Part shown: positions 1 to 9,922 of the stretch, piece by piece
Numbering within the stretch: position 1 is the first letter of the stretch
Layout: the number at the start of each line of letters is the position of its first letter
Origin: Marinifilaceae bacterium
GTDB lineage: Bacteria > Bacteroidota > Bacteroidia > Bacteroidales > Marinifilaceae
Direction of reading: 5' to 3'
Length of the DNA: 59,150 nt
Assembly: GCA_016936255.1 (NCBI GenBank)
Contig: JAFGYE010000110.1
Coordinates: 1-59,150 of the forward strand
The notes under the pieces: generated by a model
The model's database searches: none
The model's input: only the letters and a program-made list of their open reading frames with translations
What the model was told of the DNA's origin: nothing
Translations under genes and position numbers: made by a program

Positions 1-13
1 GATGAGTTTTCTG

Positions 14-87
14 TGAACGCGGAGGGATTCGAACCCCCAACCTCTACGGCCGTAACGTAGTGCACTATCCAGTTATGCTACGCATCC
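14..87 (-). tRNA. tRNA-Arg (anticodon ACG)
   Basis: Read on the minus strand, the segment folds as a complete cloverleaf. It has a 7-bp acceptor stem (with G-U pairs), a 4-bp D stem, and an anticodon stem CTACG/CGTAG closing the loop TTACGGC with anticodon ACG. The T arm carries the TTCGAAT loop. The discriminator base is A and no CCA is encoded, so CCA must be added after transcription. The ACG anticodon (inosine-modified in bacteria) would read CGU/CGC/CGA. The next gene lies about 250 bp away on the other strand. Confidence 0.95.
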
Positions 88-305
88 ATGATTACCTCGG
101 TAATGCGGTGCAAATATAGATAAATTTTACATTTTAGGTTTACAATTGGTGTCTTTTTTTTTATAAAAATGAGACGCCGGAAGAGAGCTTGTATTAAAAA
201 ACTCTAAATCTTTTAGTTAGGATTTTAGTTGCGGTTTAAAAAAACTAAATTTACGTTATTCATGATTATTTTTTCATTGAATCAAGTATAATGCTTCAGG
301 TTTTG

Positions 306-313
306 TACTTTTG
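306..313 (+). promoter_or_regulatory. Candidate -7 promoter element for the AsmA-like gene
   Basis: TACTTTTG matches the Bacteroidota -7 consensus TAnnTTTG exactly and lies 30 bp before the start codon. The nearest upstream TTG (277-279) is further away than usual, so the -33 element is uncertain. Nothing else was seen between the tRNA and this gene. Confidence 0.3.
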
Positions 314-343
314 TTATGTAAAACCATATAAATAAATGATATA

Positions 344-2821
344 ATGAAGAAGTTTCTAAAATTTTTTGGAGGATTTGTAGTCTTACTTTTAGCGCTGCTA
401 ATCATTTTACCCTTTTTCTTTAAAGATAAAATACTGGAGCGGGTAAAAACCGAAATTAATAATACGATAGATGCCAAGGTTGAAATAGGAGGTTTGTCAT
501 TATCGATGTTCAAAAATTTCCCAAACCTTTATGTTGAGCTTGAAGATGTGACTGTTGTTGGTAAAAATGAATTTGCAAACGACACTTTAGCTTCAGTTGG
601 TAGTTTATATACAGCAGTCGATTTGGGTTCAGCATTGTCCGGCACTCAAATAAAAGTTGGGGCAATTGTGCTGGCCAACGCAAAAGTAAATGCTGTTGTT
701 TTGGAATCGGGTAAAGCAAATTGGGATATTGTAAAAGAATCTGATGAGGCAGTGGTGGAAGAGGAGACTGGTGGGGCTTCCGATTTTAAAGTGATTTTTG
801 AAGAAGTGCGTATTGAAGATTTCTTTTTGCGTTATGCGGATGCATCCATAAAAACTGTTCTTGTTGTAGATGATTTGGATTTGACGTTAAATGGTGATTT
901 TACAGTGAAATCGACGAATTTGAATGTAAAATCGCAAATTACAGGAATTGATTTGGATTACGATGGCGTAAAATATTTGAAAAAGGCGAGTGTAACGCTT
1001 GATGCGGTTATTGGAGCTGATCTTCAGAATATGATATTCACATTTAAAGAGAATAAACTAACCTTAAATGAACTGGTGTTCGGTATAGATGGAAATGTTG
1101 GAATGTTAGAGGATGGTTATAGTTTGGATCTGAAAATGAATGCTCAGAAGGCAGATTTTAAAACCTTGCTTTCAATGGTTCCTGATGTATTCAAAGCCGA
1201 TCTTAAAGGATTGGAGACTAACGGAACTCTGGTATTAACAGCTTTCGTAAAAGGGGATTATAAAGAAGATTATATGCCGTCATTTGGTGCTAAAATAGCA
1301 GTTGATAAGGCTACTCTAAAATATCCTGATCTAAAAGAATCGATTAACAATATTACCATAAATGCAGAAGTAAAACATCCGGGAGGAGATCTGGATTTAT
1401 TGACAGCTGATGTAAATTCATTTCATTTTGAGGTTGCCAACAATCCGTTCGATGCAGAAATTCATGTGAAAAACCCAATATCTGATCCTTACATGAATGG
1501 TTTATTCAAAGGAGTGATTGATTTTGCCAAAATTCGCCATGCAATCCCAATGGATAGCATTAAAATTACAGGTGTTGTTACTTCTGATGTTAGTTTTAGC
1601 GGAAAGATGTCTGCTATAGAAAAGGAGGAATATGAAAAAATTACGACCAAAGGGGATGTGAAATTGAAAAACTTCGAATTCTCAACTCCTGATTTTCCGC
1701 AGGGAATTAAGATCATAAGTTCTGTTCTGAATTTTACGCCAAAATACATCAGCCTGACTTCTTTTAATTCCAAAATTGGATTTTCGGATATTCAGTTAAT
1801 TGGAAAAATAGAGGACTATATCCCTTACGTTTTAAAAGATAAAGTTTTAAAAGGAAACTTCATTTTGAGTTCAAATTTATTTGATATAAATGAATTTATG
1901 ACTGAGGAAGAGGATGCAAAAACAGTTTCGGATACAATTCCATTAAGCGTGATTGAAATTCCGGCTAATTTAGACTTAAAATTGGTTTCTTCGATGAAAC
2001 TGATACGGTTCGATAAAATGAATATCGAAAATATGAAGGGACTAATTATTGTTAAAAATGCTAAAGCACAGTTAACTGACTTATCCATGGACATGCTAAA
2101 AGGGTCGATGACGATGAATGGTTCCTATAATACTAAGAATATTCAGAAGCCTGCTATTGATTTTGGTTTGGATGTGAAGGATTTTGATATCAATTCAGCA
2201 TACGAATCATTAAGCATGATTAAAAAGATGCTCCCAATTGCTATGAATTGTTCCGGTAAGATTTCATCCGATTTAAAGATTACATCTTTGCTTGATCAGG
2301 AAATGAATCCGGTAATGAATACATTGAATGGAAATGGAGCAATTCATTCCAAAATGATTGTGATAAAAGATAATAAAGCTTTCGACGCCTTAGCTGCAGC
2401 ATTAAAAAATGACAAATACAAACGGATTTCGATAACTCAATTCGATATGAATTTTGTAATTACTGATGGAAATGTGGAGGTAAAGCCGTTTGAAGCTAAA
2501 GTTGCAGGTCATCCGGCACAAATTTACGGAACTCAGTCTGTTGATGGAAAATTGAATTTTACCATGGATATGAAATTGCCAAAAGATGAGTTGGGCAAAG
2601 AGGTAAATCAGTATTTCGATAAATTACCTGGTTTCGATGAAGTTAAAGAGCTTGATGTTGCTGTGAAGATTACAGGTACAGTTGATAATCCTAATGTGAA
2701 GCTTGATTTAAGTAAAGCAATTAAGCAGGCTCAGCAGGCTGTGGCCAAAGAGTTGGAACGACGGGCCAAGAAAGAATTGGAAAAGAAAGGGAAAGATTTA
2801 CTGAAGAAATTATTTAAGTAG
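344..2821 (+). CDS. AsmA family envelope protein
   Basis: The 825-residue protein starts with one membrane segment (about residues 8-28, rich in L/V/I and ending in FFFKD). A long beta-rich periplasmic region follows, of the AsmA/AsmA_2 type. The opening pattern after the anchor (LSLSMFKNFPNLYVELEDV) and the late AsmA-like block around residues 590-790 fit the family. The C-terminus is Lys/Glu rich and helical. Family knowledge: AsmA-like proteins are inner-membrane anchored, form long beta-groove structures, and are linked to outer-membrane assembly or phospholipid traffic between membranes. The gene stands alone and ends in a clear terminator. The exact role of this paralogue cannot be read from the sequence. 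Confidence 0.85.
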   Translation: MKKFLKFFGGFVVLLLALLIILPFFFKDKILERVKTEINNTIDAKVEIGGLSLSMFKNFPNLYVELEDVTVVGKNEFANDTLASVGSLYTAVDLGSALSGTQIKVGAIVLANAKVNAVVLESGKANWDIVKESDEAVVEEETGGASDFKVIFEEVRIEDFFLRYADASIKTVLVVDDLDLTLNGDFTVKSTNLNVKSQITGIDLDYDGVKYLKKASVTLDAVIGADLQNMIFTFKENKLTLNELVFGIDGNVGMLEDGYSLDLKMNAQKADFKTLLSMVPDVFKADLKGLETNGTLVLTAFVKGDYKEDYMPSFGAKIAVDKATLKYPDLKESINNITINAEVKHPGGDLDLLTADVNSFHFEVANNPFDAEIHVKNPISDPYMNGLFKGVIDFAKIRHAIPMDSIKITGVVTSDVSFSGKMSAIEKEEYEKITTKGDVKLKNFEFSTPDFPQGIKIISSVLNFTPKYISLTSFNSKIGFSDIQLIGKIEDYIPYVLKDKVLKGNFILSSNLFDINEFMTEEEDAKTVSDTIPLSVIEIPANLDLKLVSSMKLIRFDKMNIENMKGLIIVKNAKAQLTDLSMDMLKGSMTMNGSYNTKNIQKPAIDFGLDVKDFDINSAYESLSMIKKMLPIAMNCSGKISSDLKITSLLDQEMNPVMNTLNGNGAIHSKMIVIKDNKAFDALAAALKNDKYKRISITQFDMNFVITDGNVEVKPFEAKVAGHPAQIYGTQSVDGKLNFTMDMKLPKDELGKEVNQYFDKLPGFDEVKELDVAVKITGTVDNPNVKLDLSKAIKQAQQAVAKELERRAKKELEKKGKDLLKKLFK

Positions 2822-2845
2822 AAGGAGCACTGCATTTAATATAGA

Positions 2846-2877
2846 ACGGAGAATCATTAAGGTTCTCCGTTTTTTTA
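2846..2877 (+). terminator. Rho-independent terminator after the AsmA-like gene
   Basis: An ACGGAGAA/TTCTCCGT stem with a 9-base loop is followed by a run of T. It begins 25 bases after the stop codon. Confidence 0.85.
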
Positions 2878-2992
2878 TTGTTAGAATATAATTTTGCTTG
2901 ATAAGGAGATTGTGGAATGATTATTGTTATAATCATAAAGTTGAAAATTTTAATCGTTTTCAACTTTACACCAATCATTAAAAATTAATCAA

Positions 2993-3532
2993 ATGATAAG
3001 AATTCTTCTTGTAATATTAGTGTCAGTTTTATATATAAGCGAAGTCCAGGCGCAAAGCCATTTACATACGGATTATGCTTCAATTCCTGATCCGACAAAA
3101 CAATCTTTGGTTTTGTTGGATGGGGAACAGTATTTAGATCCTGAGTTTATGCATAGTATTGATGCAAACACAATTCAAAACCTTGAAATTCTTAAAGGTG
3201 ATGATGTACAATCTTATGTCGATAAATATGGTGTTTTGGCGCTCAATGGTATAATTGTTTATCAAACCAAGAGTTTTGTGGCAAAAGGATGGTACAATCG
3301 ATTTGCAAAGCATCAGTTAGAAATCAATAATATCTTGCAACAGGCAAATTTCGACTATAAAGATTACAGAGTATTTGTAAATGATGAGTTATTGGATAAT
3401 GGCAATCTGCAGACTTGGGAACCTCTATTGGAGAACAAACAAATTACACATGTTGGTTTTCAATCAATAGGATTTGGTGAGGAAAAAGGGGAGATACGAG
3501 TTGTATGCAAAGCTCAGGATGAAGAAAAATAG
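2993..3532 (+). CDS. Small secreted protein with TonB-receptor plug-like segment
   Basis: The 179-residue protein has a signal peptide (residues 1 to about 20, ending VQAQS). Its middle part, around residues 45-80 (NTIQNLEILKGDDVQSYVDK, then GVLALNGIIVYQTK), closely follows the 'IESIEVLKDASA..YG..G.NGVIIITTK' pattern. That pattern occurs in plug domains of Bacteroidota TonB-dependent receptors and in the C-terminal part of BlaR1/M56-type proteins. There is no barrel and no peptidase motif, so it is neither a receptor nor a sensor by itself. It is probably a free-standing periplasmic module of that fold. It appears to be a single-gene unit followed by hairpin terminators. I do not recognise a specific function. 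Confidence 0.7.
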   Translation: MIRILLVILVSVLYISEVQAQSHLHTDYASIPDPTKQSLVLLDGEQYLDPEFMHSIDANTIQNLEILKGDDVQSYVDKYGVLALNGIIVYQTKSFVAKGWYNRFAKHQLEINNILQQANFDYKDYRVFVNDELLDNGNLQTWEPLLENKQITHVGFQSIGFGEEKGEIRVVCKAQDEEK

Positions 3533-3597
3533 AGTTTAAATTTAGTCTTCATAAAGTACAACGAAATTATCTGGAATTTTATAAAATTAAAGGCATG

Positions 3598-3630
3598 AAA
3601 AAGGGATGGCAACCACTCCATCCCTTCTCT
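3598..3630. terminator. First of two related hairpins (terminator-like)
   Basis: AAGGGATGG (3601-3609) pairs with CCATCCCTT (3618-3626) around an 8-base loop. The T run is better on the minus strand, where TTTTTC follows the stem. It sits between convergent genes. Confidence 0.6.
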
Positions 3631-3754
3631 AATTCACTTTATAACCTGAATTTTCAATTGAGAATTCAACTTAAATATAGGAATAAATTTTTTATTGTCA
3701 AGTAATTGATAAATATATTGATAATTTACGATGAAAAATACTAATTATTGGACA

Positions 3755-3790
3755 ACAAAAAAGGATGGTAACCACCCCATCCTTTTTTAA
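3755..3790. terminator. Second related hairpin, bidirectional terminator
   Basis: A perfect 12-bp stem, AAAAAAGGATGG (3757-3768) with CCATCCTTTTTT (3777-3788), gives a T run on both strands. It separates the convergent plug-like gene and the efflux operon. The stem, the loop (taaccacc) and the downstream ATTCACTTT..AACCT segment match the hairpin 160 bp upstream. The rest of the 3533-3897 gap holds nothing else recognisable. Confidence 0.8.
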
Positions 3791-3897
3791 TCTATTCACT
3801 TTAAACCTTAAAAACGGAAACCGTTTTGCTACTTCTACGCTAAGGGTTTCAAAAAAGTTATACGAAAAGTGATATTTTTAATGAATCTACATAAGTA

Positions 3898-5073
3898 TTA
3901 AAGTAGATACCTTAGTATTTTCGCCTTGTTGATGTTGTATTCATGTTCAATTTCAAGATAAGTATCGAAACTTTCGTAGTAGTAAATGCTCTCCATAAGA
4001 TATTCAATTCCAGATATTTCGCCGAAATCAAGAGCCTTGCGCAAAAGAGAATCATATTTCTTTTCTGAAAACACATTTTGATAATCGGACAGACTTGATT
4101 TTAGACTGAAAAAAGTTTGAAAAAGTTTCTCATACTCATTTTCTTTATCCATTTTTTCGAAGGATAGCTCTTCTTTTCGAAAGTGTTCCATCAGTTTTGC
4201 CTGCTTAAGCTTATTTCTATTTTCCCACAAAGGAATGCTGATTCCGAGTTTCATACCGTTGGTTTCTTTCATCAAACCTGAACCTAAATAGCGATATCCG
4301 ATTGATATCTTAGGAAGAGAATTTGTTTTTACCAAGGAAGTTTCTTTCGCCGCCATCTTCTCATTCGAACTTAGTTGATTTAGATATGGATCAGCATTAA
4401 CAGCTTTTTCTAATATCTGTTTTGCATCTTCTTCAATACTCACCGAGGGATATTCCAGTTCATTCAAGTTGAGTTCCAGTCCGCCATTTTGTTTTATTAA
4501 ATCAGCTTTCAAATTGGTTATTTTATTTTGAACCAGCTGTAATTGATTCTTGGTGTTGAGAGAGAGCATTTTAATTTTGTTCACCTCAAGTATGTTGGCA
4601 TCCCCTTCTTGCAGCCTCTTCTCAAAAAAGCGTGTTAATTTTTCGGCATTATCCAATCTTTCACTCAACTCGATATTTTGTTTGTTTCGATAAATAAGCT
4701 CAAAACAAATCAATTCTGTTTCCAGTAAAATGTCTTGTCTTACTTTTGCCTGTATATTTTGCAGATTCGTTATTTTCTCATCTCGAATCTGATTTTTGTA
4801 GATATAGCTGGTTGGAAAATCAAAACTCTGACTTACTAAAATTTCGTAGGGTTTGCCTTCCTGAGAAGAAAAACTTTTTTCCCATTCCAATTCAGGATTG
4901 GCCAAATTATTTTGAGACCGTATTCCTAATTTTTGTGCCTCTAAATATTGCTGATGTGCCTGAAGTTTTGGATTGTTTTTTTCAATCTCTTTTAGAATTT
5001 CCTGAACGGAGGATTGAGCCATTCCTTGAAAGCCCAATCCAGTTATGATGATAAATAATAAAGTTTTAAGCAT
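3898..5073 (-). CDS. czcC: Outer-membrane efflux protein, TolC/CzcC family
   Basis: The 391-residue protein has a signal peptide (residues 1-19, ending GMAQ). Two long helical/coiled-coil blocks separated by short beta segments follow, as in outer-membrane factors of RND pumps. The length is typical of the CzcC branch. Its start overlaps the end of czcA by 8 bp, so the two are translationally coupled. It would form the outer-membrane exit channel for the CzcA pump. The family assignment is firm from fold pattern and operon position; the exact metal is not visible here. Confidence 0.88.
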   Translation of the reverse strand: MLKTLLFIIITGLGFQGMAQSSVQEILKEIEKNNPKLQAHQQYLEAQKLGIRSQNNLANPELEWEKSFSSQEGKPYEILVSQSFDFPTSYIYKNQIRDEKITNLQNIQAKVRQDILLETELICFELIYRNKQNIELSERLDNAEKLTRFFEKRLQEGDANILEVNKIKMLSLNTKNQLQLVQNKITNLKADLIKQNGGLELNLNELEYPSVSIEEDAKQILEKAVNADPYLNQLSSNEKMAAKETSLVKTNSLPKISIGYRYLGSGLMKETNGMKLGISIPLWENRNKLKQAKLMEHFRKEELSFEKMDKENEYEKLFQTFFSLKSSLSDYQNVFSEKKYDSLLRKALDFGEISGIEYLMESIYYYESFDTYLEIEHEYNINKAKILRYLL

Positions 5074-8000
5074 TTCCTTTGGTTTTAGTATTCAGTAGCA
5101 GATACACGATCGGAATAATATAAATATTCAAGAGGGTAGAACTCAATAGGCCGCCAAGAATTACCACAGCCATCGGACTCTGAATTTCATTTCCTGGCTG
5201 GTCACCAGCTATTGCCATTGGAATTAACGCCAGTGCTGCTGTTAAAGCTGTCATTAGGATTGGACTCAATCTGTGAACAGATCCCTGAACAATAATATCC
5301 TTGATTGTATTGCCTTTCCCTTTCATACTTTGGTAGTTCGAGATGAGTAAAATACCATTTCGGGTAGCAATACCAAACAGGGTGATGAATCCAATGATTG
5401 CCGGTATACTAAGCATTCCGGATGTGAAATAAATTGTAAAAACACCTCCAATAAGCGCCAGGGGTAAATTCAACAAAATGATCCCCGCCAGTTGAGTACT
5501 TCTAAATTCTTGAAATAGCAGAAGGAAAATAATAAGCAAACTGAAAATTGAGGCAATCATTAATACCCGGGAAGCTTTTGCTTCACTTTCAAACTGACCA
5601 CCGTATTCAATTCTATACCCCTCAGGAGATGTTACATCTTTTTCAACTATGTTTTGAATATCAGTAACCACACTTCGAAGATCGCGGTCGGCAACATTGG
5701 CCGAAACAACTAGTTTGCGTTGAACGTTTTCTCGGTGAATGGTATTTGGACCCGATAGTGATTGAATTTCTGCGACATAACTAAAAGGGATTTTTTTTCC
5801 ATCCCATGTATCAATTAAGGCATTTTGAATGGCATCATAACTGCCTCTGTTTTCTTCGTTGTACTTTACGACCAAATCGAAAGCCCTGATTCCTTCAAAC
5901 ACATCCGAAACTTTCGATCCACCAAATGCTACATGAATAAATTCGGAGAATTGAGCGATTGAAATTCCATATTTAGCCAGCATATCACGCTTTGGCAAAA
6001 TTCTAATTTGTGGAATTTCTACTTGTTGTTCCACATTCACATCAACAACACCTTTTATTGGAGAAATTGATGCTTTGATATCATTTGCCAGCTTGAACAT
6101 TAAATTCAAATCATCACCAAAAATTTTGATCGCAATATTGGCTTTAGTACCGGAAAGAATATGATCTATTCGGTGTCCTAAGGGTTGTCCTATCGCAAAA
6201 TTGACTCCGGATATGTGATTCAGTTTTTCACGAACTTCCAGAAGGAATTCAGATTTAGTTCGTTCAGTCAATGTAAAAGGCACTTCAATTTCAGAAGTAT
6301 TTACACCAAACGAATGCTCATCCAGTTCAGATCGGCCTGTTCGTCGGGCAGTTAAACTGATTTCAGGAACTGTTCTCAATGCATTTTCGGCCAAAACTTT
6401 AATCTTGTTTGATTCTTCCAAGGAAATTCCCGGTTTGGTTATCGCAGTAATGGTTAGAGAGCCTTCGTTGAATTCGGGAAGGAAATTTCTGCCTAATCCC
6501 GAAAGGATAAAAATTGAGATAACAAATAGGAGGGCGGCACTTCCCAATATCCATTTTTTATACTGCAGGGCTTTCTTAAGAGAATGGCCATACCATTTGT
6601 TTAAATGAGTAACCAGCCAGCTTTCTTTGTTCTTTCTGTCGAGCATCTTATTGCTGGTAAGCATAAAACTGCACAAAACAGGAGTAAGAGTAAGCGCAAC
6701 AACCAACGATGCAAAAAGAGAAACGATAAATGCAATGCCAAGTGGCTGAAGCATTCGGCCTTCCATTCCGCTTAGGAAAAATAAGGGCAAAAAGGCAGCG
6801 ATAATAATAAAGGTTGCGTTGATAATGGAAGAACGGATCTCACAGGATGCAGAATAAATAATTTTAATTGGCTTTTTTCTCTGTTCTTTTGGTAGAAGAT
6901 GATTTTGCTTTAGTCGTTTGTATACGTTCTCAACATCAATGATCGCATCATCAACTAAATCTCCAACAGCAATGGCCATACCTCCTAAAGTCATAGTGTT
7001 AATGGTAATGCCCAGAAACTTGAGGGTGATCATGGTTACCAAAAGCGAAATTGGAATTGCTAAAAGTGAAATTATGGTTGTTCTGTAGTTCATCAGAAAT
7101 ACCAGTAAAATCACAATCACAAAAATGGAACCTTCCATCAGTGCTTTTTTAACATTCCCAATAGATGAGTTAATAAAATCCGCCTGACGGAAAATGTGTG
7201 TGTTCACAGTAACCCCTGCCTGTAATGATTTTGATAATTCTGCAATAGACTGATCCAATTTTTCGGTCAGCTTTAGTGTATTGATGCCTGGTTGTTTTTT
7301 TACCGTTAACAAGACTGCCTGCTCACTGTTAATGGTTCCCAAACCAAGTTTTGGAGCTGCGGCAGCTTTTATTTCAGCAATATCGCTGATTCGTACGGGT
7401 ATATTGTTGTACATTTTCACAACAGAGTTACCCAATTCTTCAAAATCTGATGTGCGGGCAATCCCTCTTATGTTGTACTGGTTTCCGTATTCGTTGATAA
7501 ATCCACCGGCAGAATTCTGGTTGGTAGCCCGGGCCGCTTTCATTAGTTCATCAATACCGACTTTGAAATACCTCATTTTTTGAGGATTGGCTAAGATCTG
7601 ATATTGCTTGAATTCGCCGCCAATAACTACCACCTGAGCAACTCCGTTTATGGCCAGCAAATGTGGACGAATGGTCCAGTCTGCCAGAGTTCTTAGTTCC
7701 ATTGGGGAAATGCTGTCCGATTGCAGTCCAATCATCAAAACTTCTCCCATTATTGACGATTGAGGAGCCAAACTTGGATTTCCAGCTCCTTCGGGCAGGC
7801 TTTCGGCAACCGCCAACAGCTTTTCGCTTACAATTTGCCGGGCTTTATAAATGTCGGTTCCCCATTCGAATTCGATCCATACAATGGAGAATCCTGCTGA
7901 TGAGGAGGAACGTAATCTTCTAACATTGGTAGCTCCGTTAACAGCTGTTTCGATGGGGAAGGTGACCAGTTTTTCAACTTCCTCGGGAGCCATTCCGTGA

Positions 8001-8158
8001 GCTTCAGTCATAACTACCACAGTTGGGGCAGTCAGATCGGGAAACACATCCACATCCATGTTTGCTGTGGTGTAACTGCCACCTAAAATTAGGAGGATGG
8101 ATACAAACAGCACAAGAATACGATTGTGTAACGCATATTGTATGATTTTATTTAACAC
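5066..8158 (-). CDS. czcA: Heavy-metal RND efflux pump subunit (CzcA/CusA type)
   Basis: The 1030-residue inner-membrane antiporter has the RND layout: TM1 near residues 12-30, a large periplasmic porter loop, TM2-TM6 (about 335-500), a second porter loop, and TM8-TM12 (about 870-1020). TM4 carries the charged proton-relay motif GDLVDDAIIDVEN, with D400, D403, D404, D408 and E410. This places it in the heavy-metal (HME) RND group rather than the multidrug group. It partners with the adjacent CzcB adaptor and CzcC channel. The substrate is probably a divalent cation (Co/Zn/Cd) or Cu/Ag; the TM4 motif alone does not settle this. The His-rich small proteins upstream support a soft-metal role. 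Confidence 0.92.
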   Translation of the reverse strand: MLNKIIQYALHNRILVLFVSILLILGGSYTTANMDVDVFPDLTAPTVVVMTEAHGMAPEEVEKLVTFPIETAVNGATNVRRLRSSSSAGFSIVWIEFEWGTDIYKARQIVSEKLLAVAESLPEGAGNPSLAPQSSIMGEVLMIGLQSDSISPMELRTLADWTIRPHLLAINGVAQVVVIGGEFKQYQILANPQKMRYFKVGIDELMKAARATNQNSAGGFINEYGNQYNIRGIARTSDFEELGNSVVKMYNNIPVRISDIAEIKAAAAPKLGLGTINSEQAVLLTVKKQPGINTLKLTEKLDQSIAELSKSLQAGVTVNTHIFRQADFINSSIGNVKKALMEGSIFVIVILLVFLMNYRTTIISLLAIPISLLVTMITLKFLGITINTMTLGGMAIAVGDLVDDAIIDVENVYKRLKQNHLLPKEQRKKPIKIIYSASCEIRSSIINATFIIIAAFLPLFFLSGMEGRMLQPLGIAFIVSLFASLVVALTLTPVLCSFMLTSNKMLDRKNKESWLVTHLNKWYGHSLKKALQYKKWILGSAALLFVISIFILSGLGRNFLPEFNEGSLTITAITKPGISLEESNKIKVLAENALRTVPEISLTARRTGRSELDEHSFGVNTSEIEVPFTLTERTKSEFLLEVREKLNHISGVNFAIGQPLGHRIDHILSGTKANIAIKIFGDDLNLMFKLANDIKASISPIKGVVDVNVEQQVEIPQIRILPKRDMLAKYGISIAQFSEFIHVAFGGSKVSDVFEGIRAFDLVVKYNEENRGSYDAIQNALIDTWDGKKIPFSYVAEIQSLSGPNTIHRENVQRKLVVSANVADRDLRSVVTDIQNIVEKDVTSPEGYRIEYGGQFESEAKASRVLMIASIFSLLIIFLLLFQEFRSTQLAGIILLNLPLALIGGVFTIYFTSGMLSIPAIIGFITLFGIATRNGILLISNYQSMKGKGNTIKDIIVQGSVHRLSPILMTALTAALALIPMAIAGDQPGNEIQSPMAVVILGGLLSSTLLNIYIIPIVYLLLNTKTKGNA

Positions 8159-8317
8159 GATATTTTATTTTTATCGACGATTATAATTGATTTAATTTTA
8201 TGTTGCTTTCTTTTTCAGGGTGTTATCTGCAGCATTTCTGCAAATCGTTGCCTGAAAAGAATTTTGTATTAGTCTCATCGGATCCGAAGGGAGGATACGA
8301 ATAAGAAACAGCAGGTT

Positions 8318-9868
8318 CTAATGCTCGTGCGTATGTGCTGGTAATGCACCTGCCATTGAGGCTAGTTTTACAAAATAAACACCCTTACTTACAACACGTT
8401 CGCCGGCTCTTAGTCCTGACGTAATTTCTACTTCGCGGCCATTGCTGACACCAATTGTCACAAATCGTTTTTCGAAGCTTTCACCGGACAATTGCACAAA
8501 CACATATTTTAGTCCCTGATCTTCCAGAACAGCGGATTTTTCGATATGAAGAACATTTGATGACCGCTCTGATTTCAAATAAACCTCAACAAACGATCCG
8601 GCATATAAATCCGGAGTAAGGTCCAGTTCGAAATACAGAGGTGTTGTATAATCTTCTTCGTGTATGTCTTTACCATAGGCTATTAATCTTCCGTTCAGCT
8701 TTTCTGTATCGAATACCTGTTCGCTATACGGTAATTTAAAGTTCGCCGATTTAATATGTGCCAATTGCTGAAGGTGTTTCTGATACACATCCGCTTTGAG
8801 TAATAATTTTGATCCCTGATCGACTTTTGCCAATACATCTCCTTTTTCAACATACTGTCCTTCGTTCACATAAACATCACAAATAAATCCGCTGACAGGC
8901 GAAGCAATCAAAAAACCATTTGAATTGTAATCTTTATTGATGCTCTTGTAATTTACGTTTGCATTCTCGAAATTGCTTTTTGCCTCTAAATAATCTTTTT
9001 CAGATATAATTTGATCTTTGTGTAATGTTTTGGCTCTCTCGAAATTCGATTTAGCTTTTTCCAGATTGGTTTTGGCTTCGGTAAATTGTGTGGTAATATT
9101 ATTGCCGGCCAAGCCATTTCCTGAAAGGTTGAATATAGGATCGTTCTTTTTAATGGTTTTGCCCGGAACAAGATCCTGGGATTGAAAATGAACAATACCG
9201 TTGCTTTTGGCTACAATTTGTTTTTCCATGTTAACAGCTGGTATTAAACTTCCGGTTGTTTTAATGATTTGCTGAAACGGACTTAGTTTGGCTTCGGAGG
9301 TGGCAAAATCAATTTTCCAGGCTTGTTCTTTCAGGAAACTGGTTGCTTCTTTTTCCTCTGCAGGTATAGCTTGTTCAGCTTCTTCGTGATCTTTGTAAAC
9401 ACGAACATTATCTGCCTCGAACCTTTCTTTACCGTATTTCGATTCAACTTCGAAAGCCAAAGTGTAAATTCCGGCTTCCTTTGCCATTAGGCTGGGAGTA
9501 AATATTCCTTCTCTTTCCGGAGCATCAACTATTTGTCGAACTCCTTTTTTTCCTTTTATCAGGCTAACGGTTAACTTTCCTTCTGTGTATGGCTTGTAGC
9601 TTTCCAAATTGGTGAGGTGAGCCAAAAATTGACTTGTATGTCCCAGCATCAAGGTCGGAAACTCAACAAATAGTTCAGTTTGGTCATTAAACAAGGTCAG
9701 GCTTTCTGTTGCATGATCCTCGTGTGTTTCTGCACCGGCAGAATGATCGTGCCCTTCGTGTCCGGCATTTGAATTGACTGAAGGTTTACAGGCTGCAAAT
9801 AGAATTGATAAGCAAAAGCTTATCCATATATATTGTCTCATATTTTCTGTTTTATTATGGATTCTCAA
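8318..9868 (-). CDS. czcB: Periplasmic adaptor of the metal efflux pump, CzcB type
   Basis: The 516-residue membrane-fusion protein has a His-rich segment right after its lipoprotein-like signal peptide (residues 37-53, including HEGHDH and HEDHA), a probable metal-binding or sensing tail. A beta domain (about 55-155) precedes the canonical adaptor core: beta-barrel/lipoyl halves around 190-250 and 320-350, split by a helical hairpin (about 255-315), then the membrane-proximal domain. It bridges CzcA and CzcC. The ORF opens with nine extra residues before MRQYIWISF; that inner ATG (9841) is the better start because it begins the signal peptide. A 159-bp gap without a gene separates it from czcA. 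Confidence 0.88.
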   Translation of the reverse strand: MRIHNKTENMRQYIWISFCLSILFAACKPSVNSNAGHEGHDHSAGAETHEDHATESLTLFNDQTELFVEFPTLMLGHTSQFLAHLTNLESYKPYTEGKLTVSLIKGKKGVRQIVDAPEREGIFTPSLMAKEAGIYTLAFEVESKYGKERFEADNVRVYKDHEEAEQAIPAEEKEATSFLKEQAWKIDFATSEAKLSPFQQIIKTTGSLIPAVNMEKQIVAKSNGIVHFQSQDLVPGKTIKKNDPIFNLSGNGLAGNNITTQFTEAKTNLEKAKSNFERAKTLHKDQIISEKDYLEAKSNFENANVNYKSINKDYNSNGFLIASPVSGFICDVYVNEGQYVEKGDVLAKVDQGSKLLLKADVYQKHLQQLAHIKSANFKLPYSEQVFDTEKLNGRLIAYGKDIHEEDYTTPLYFELDLTPDLYAGSFVEVYLKSERSSNVLHIEKSAVLEDQGLKYVFVQLSGESFEKRFVTIGVSNGREVEITSGLRAGERVVSKGVYFVKLASMAGALPAHTHEH

Positions 9869-9922
9869 AAATCAATTGGTAATGAATAAGAGGAATGTTT
9901 CCCCCGATTCATTTGCTGTTTT

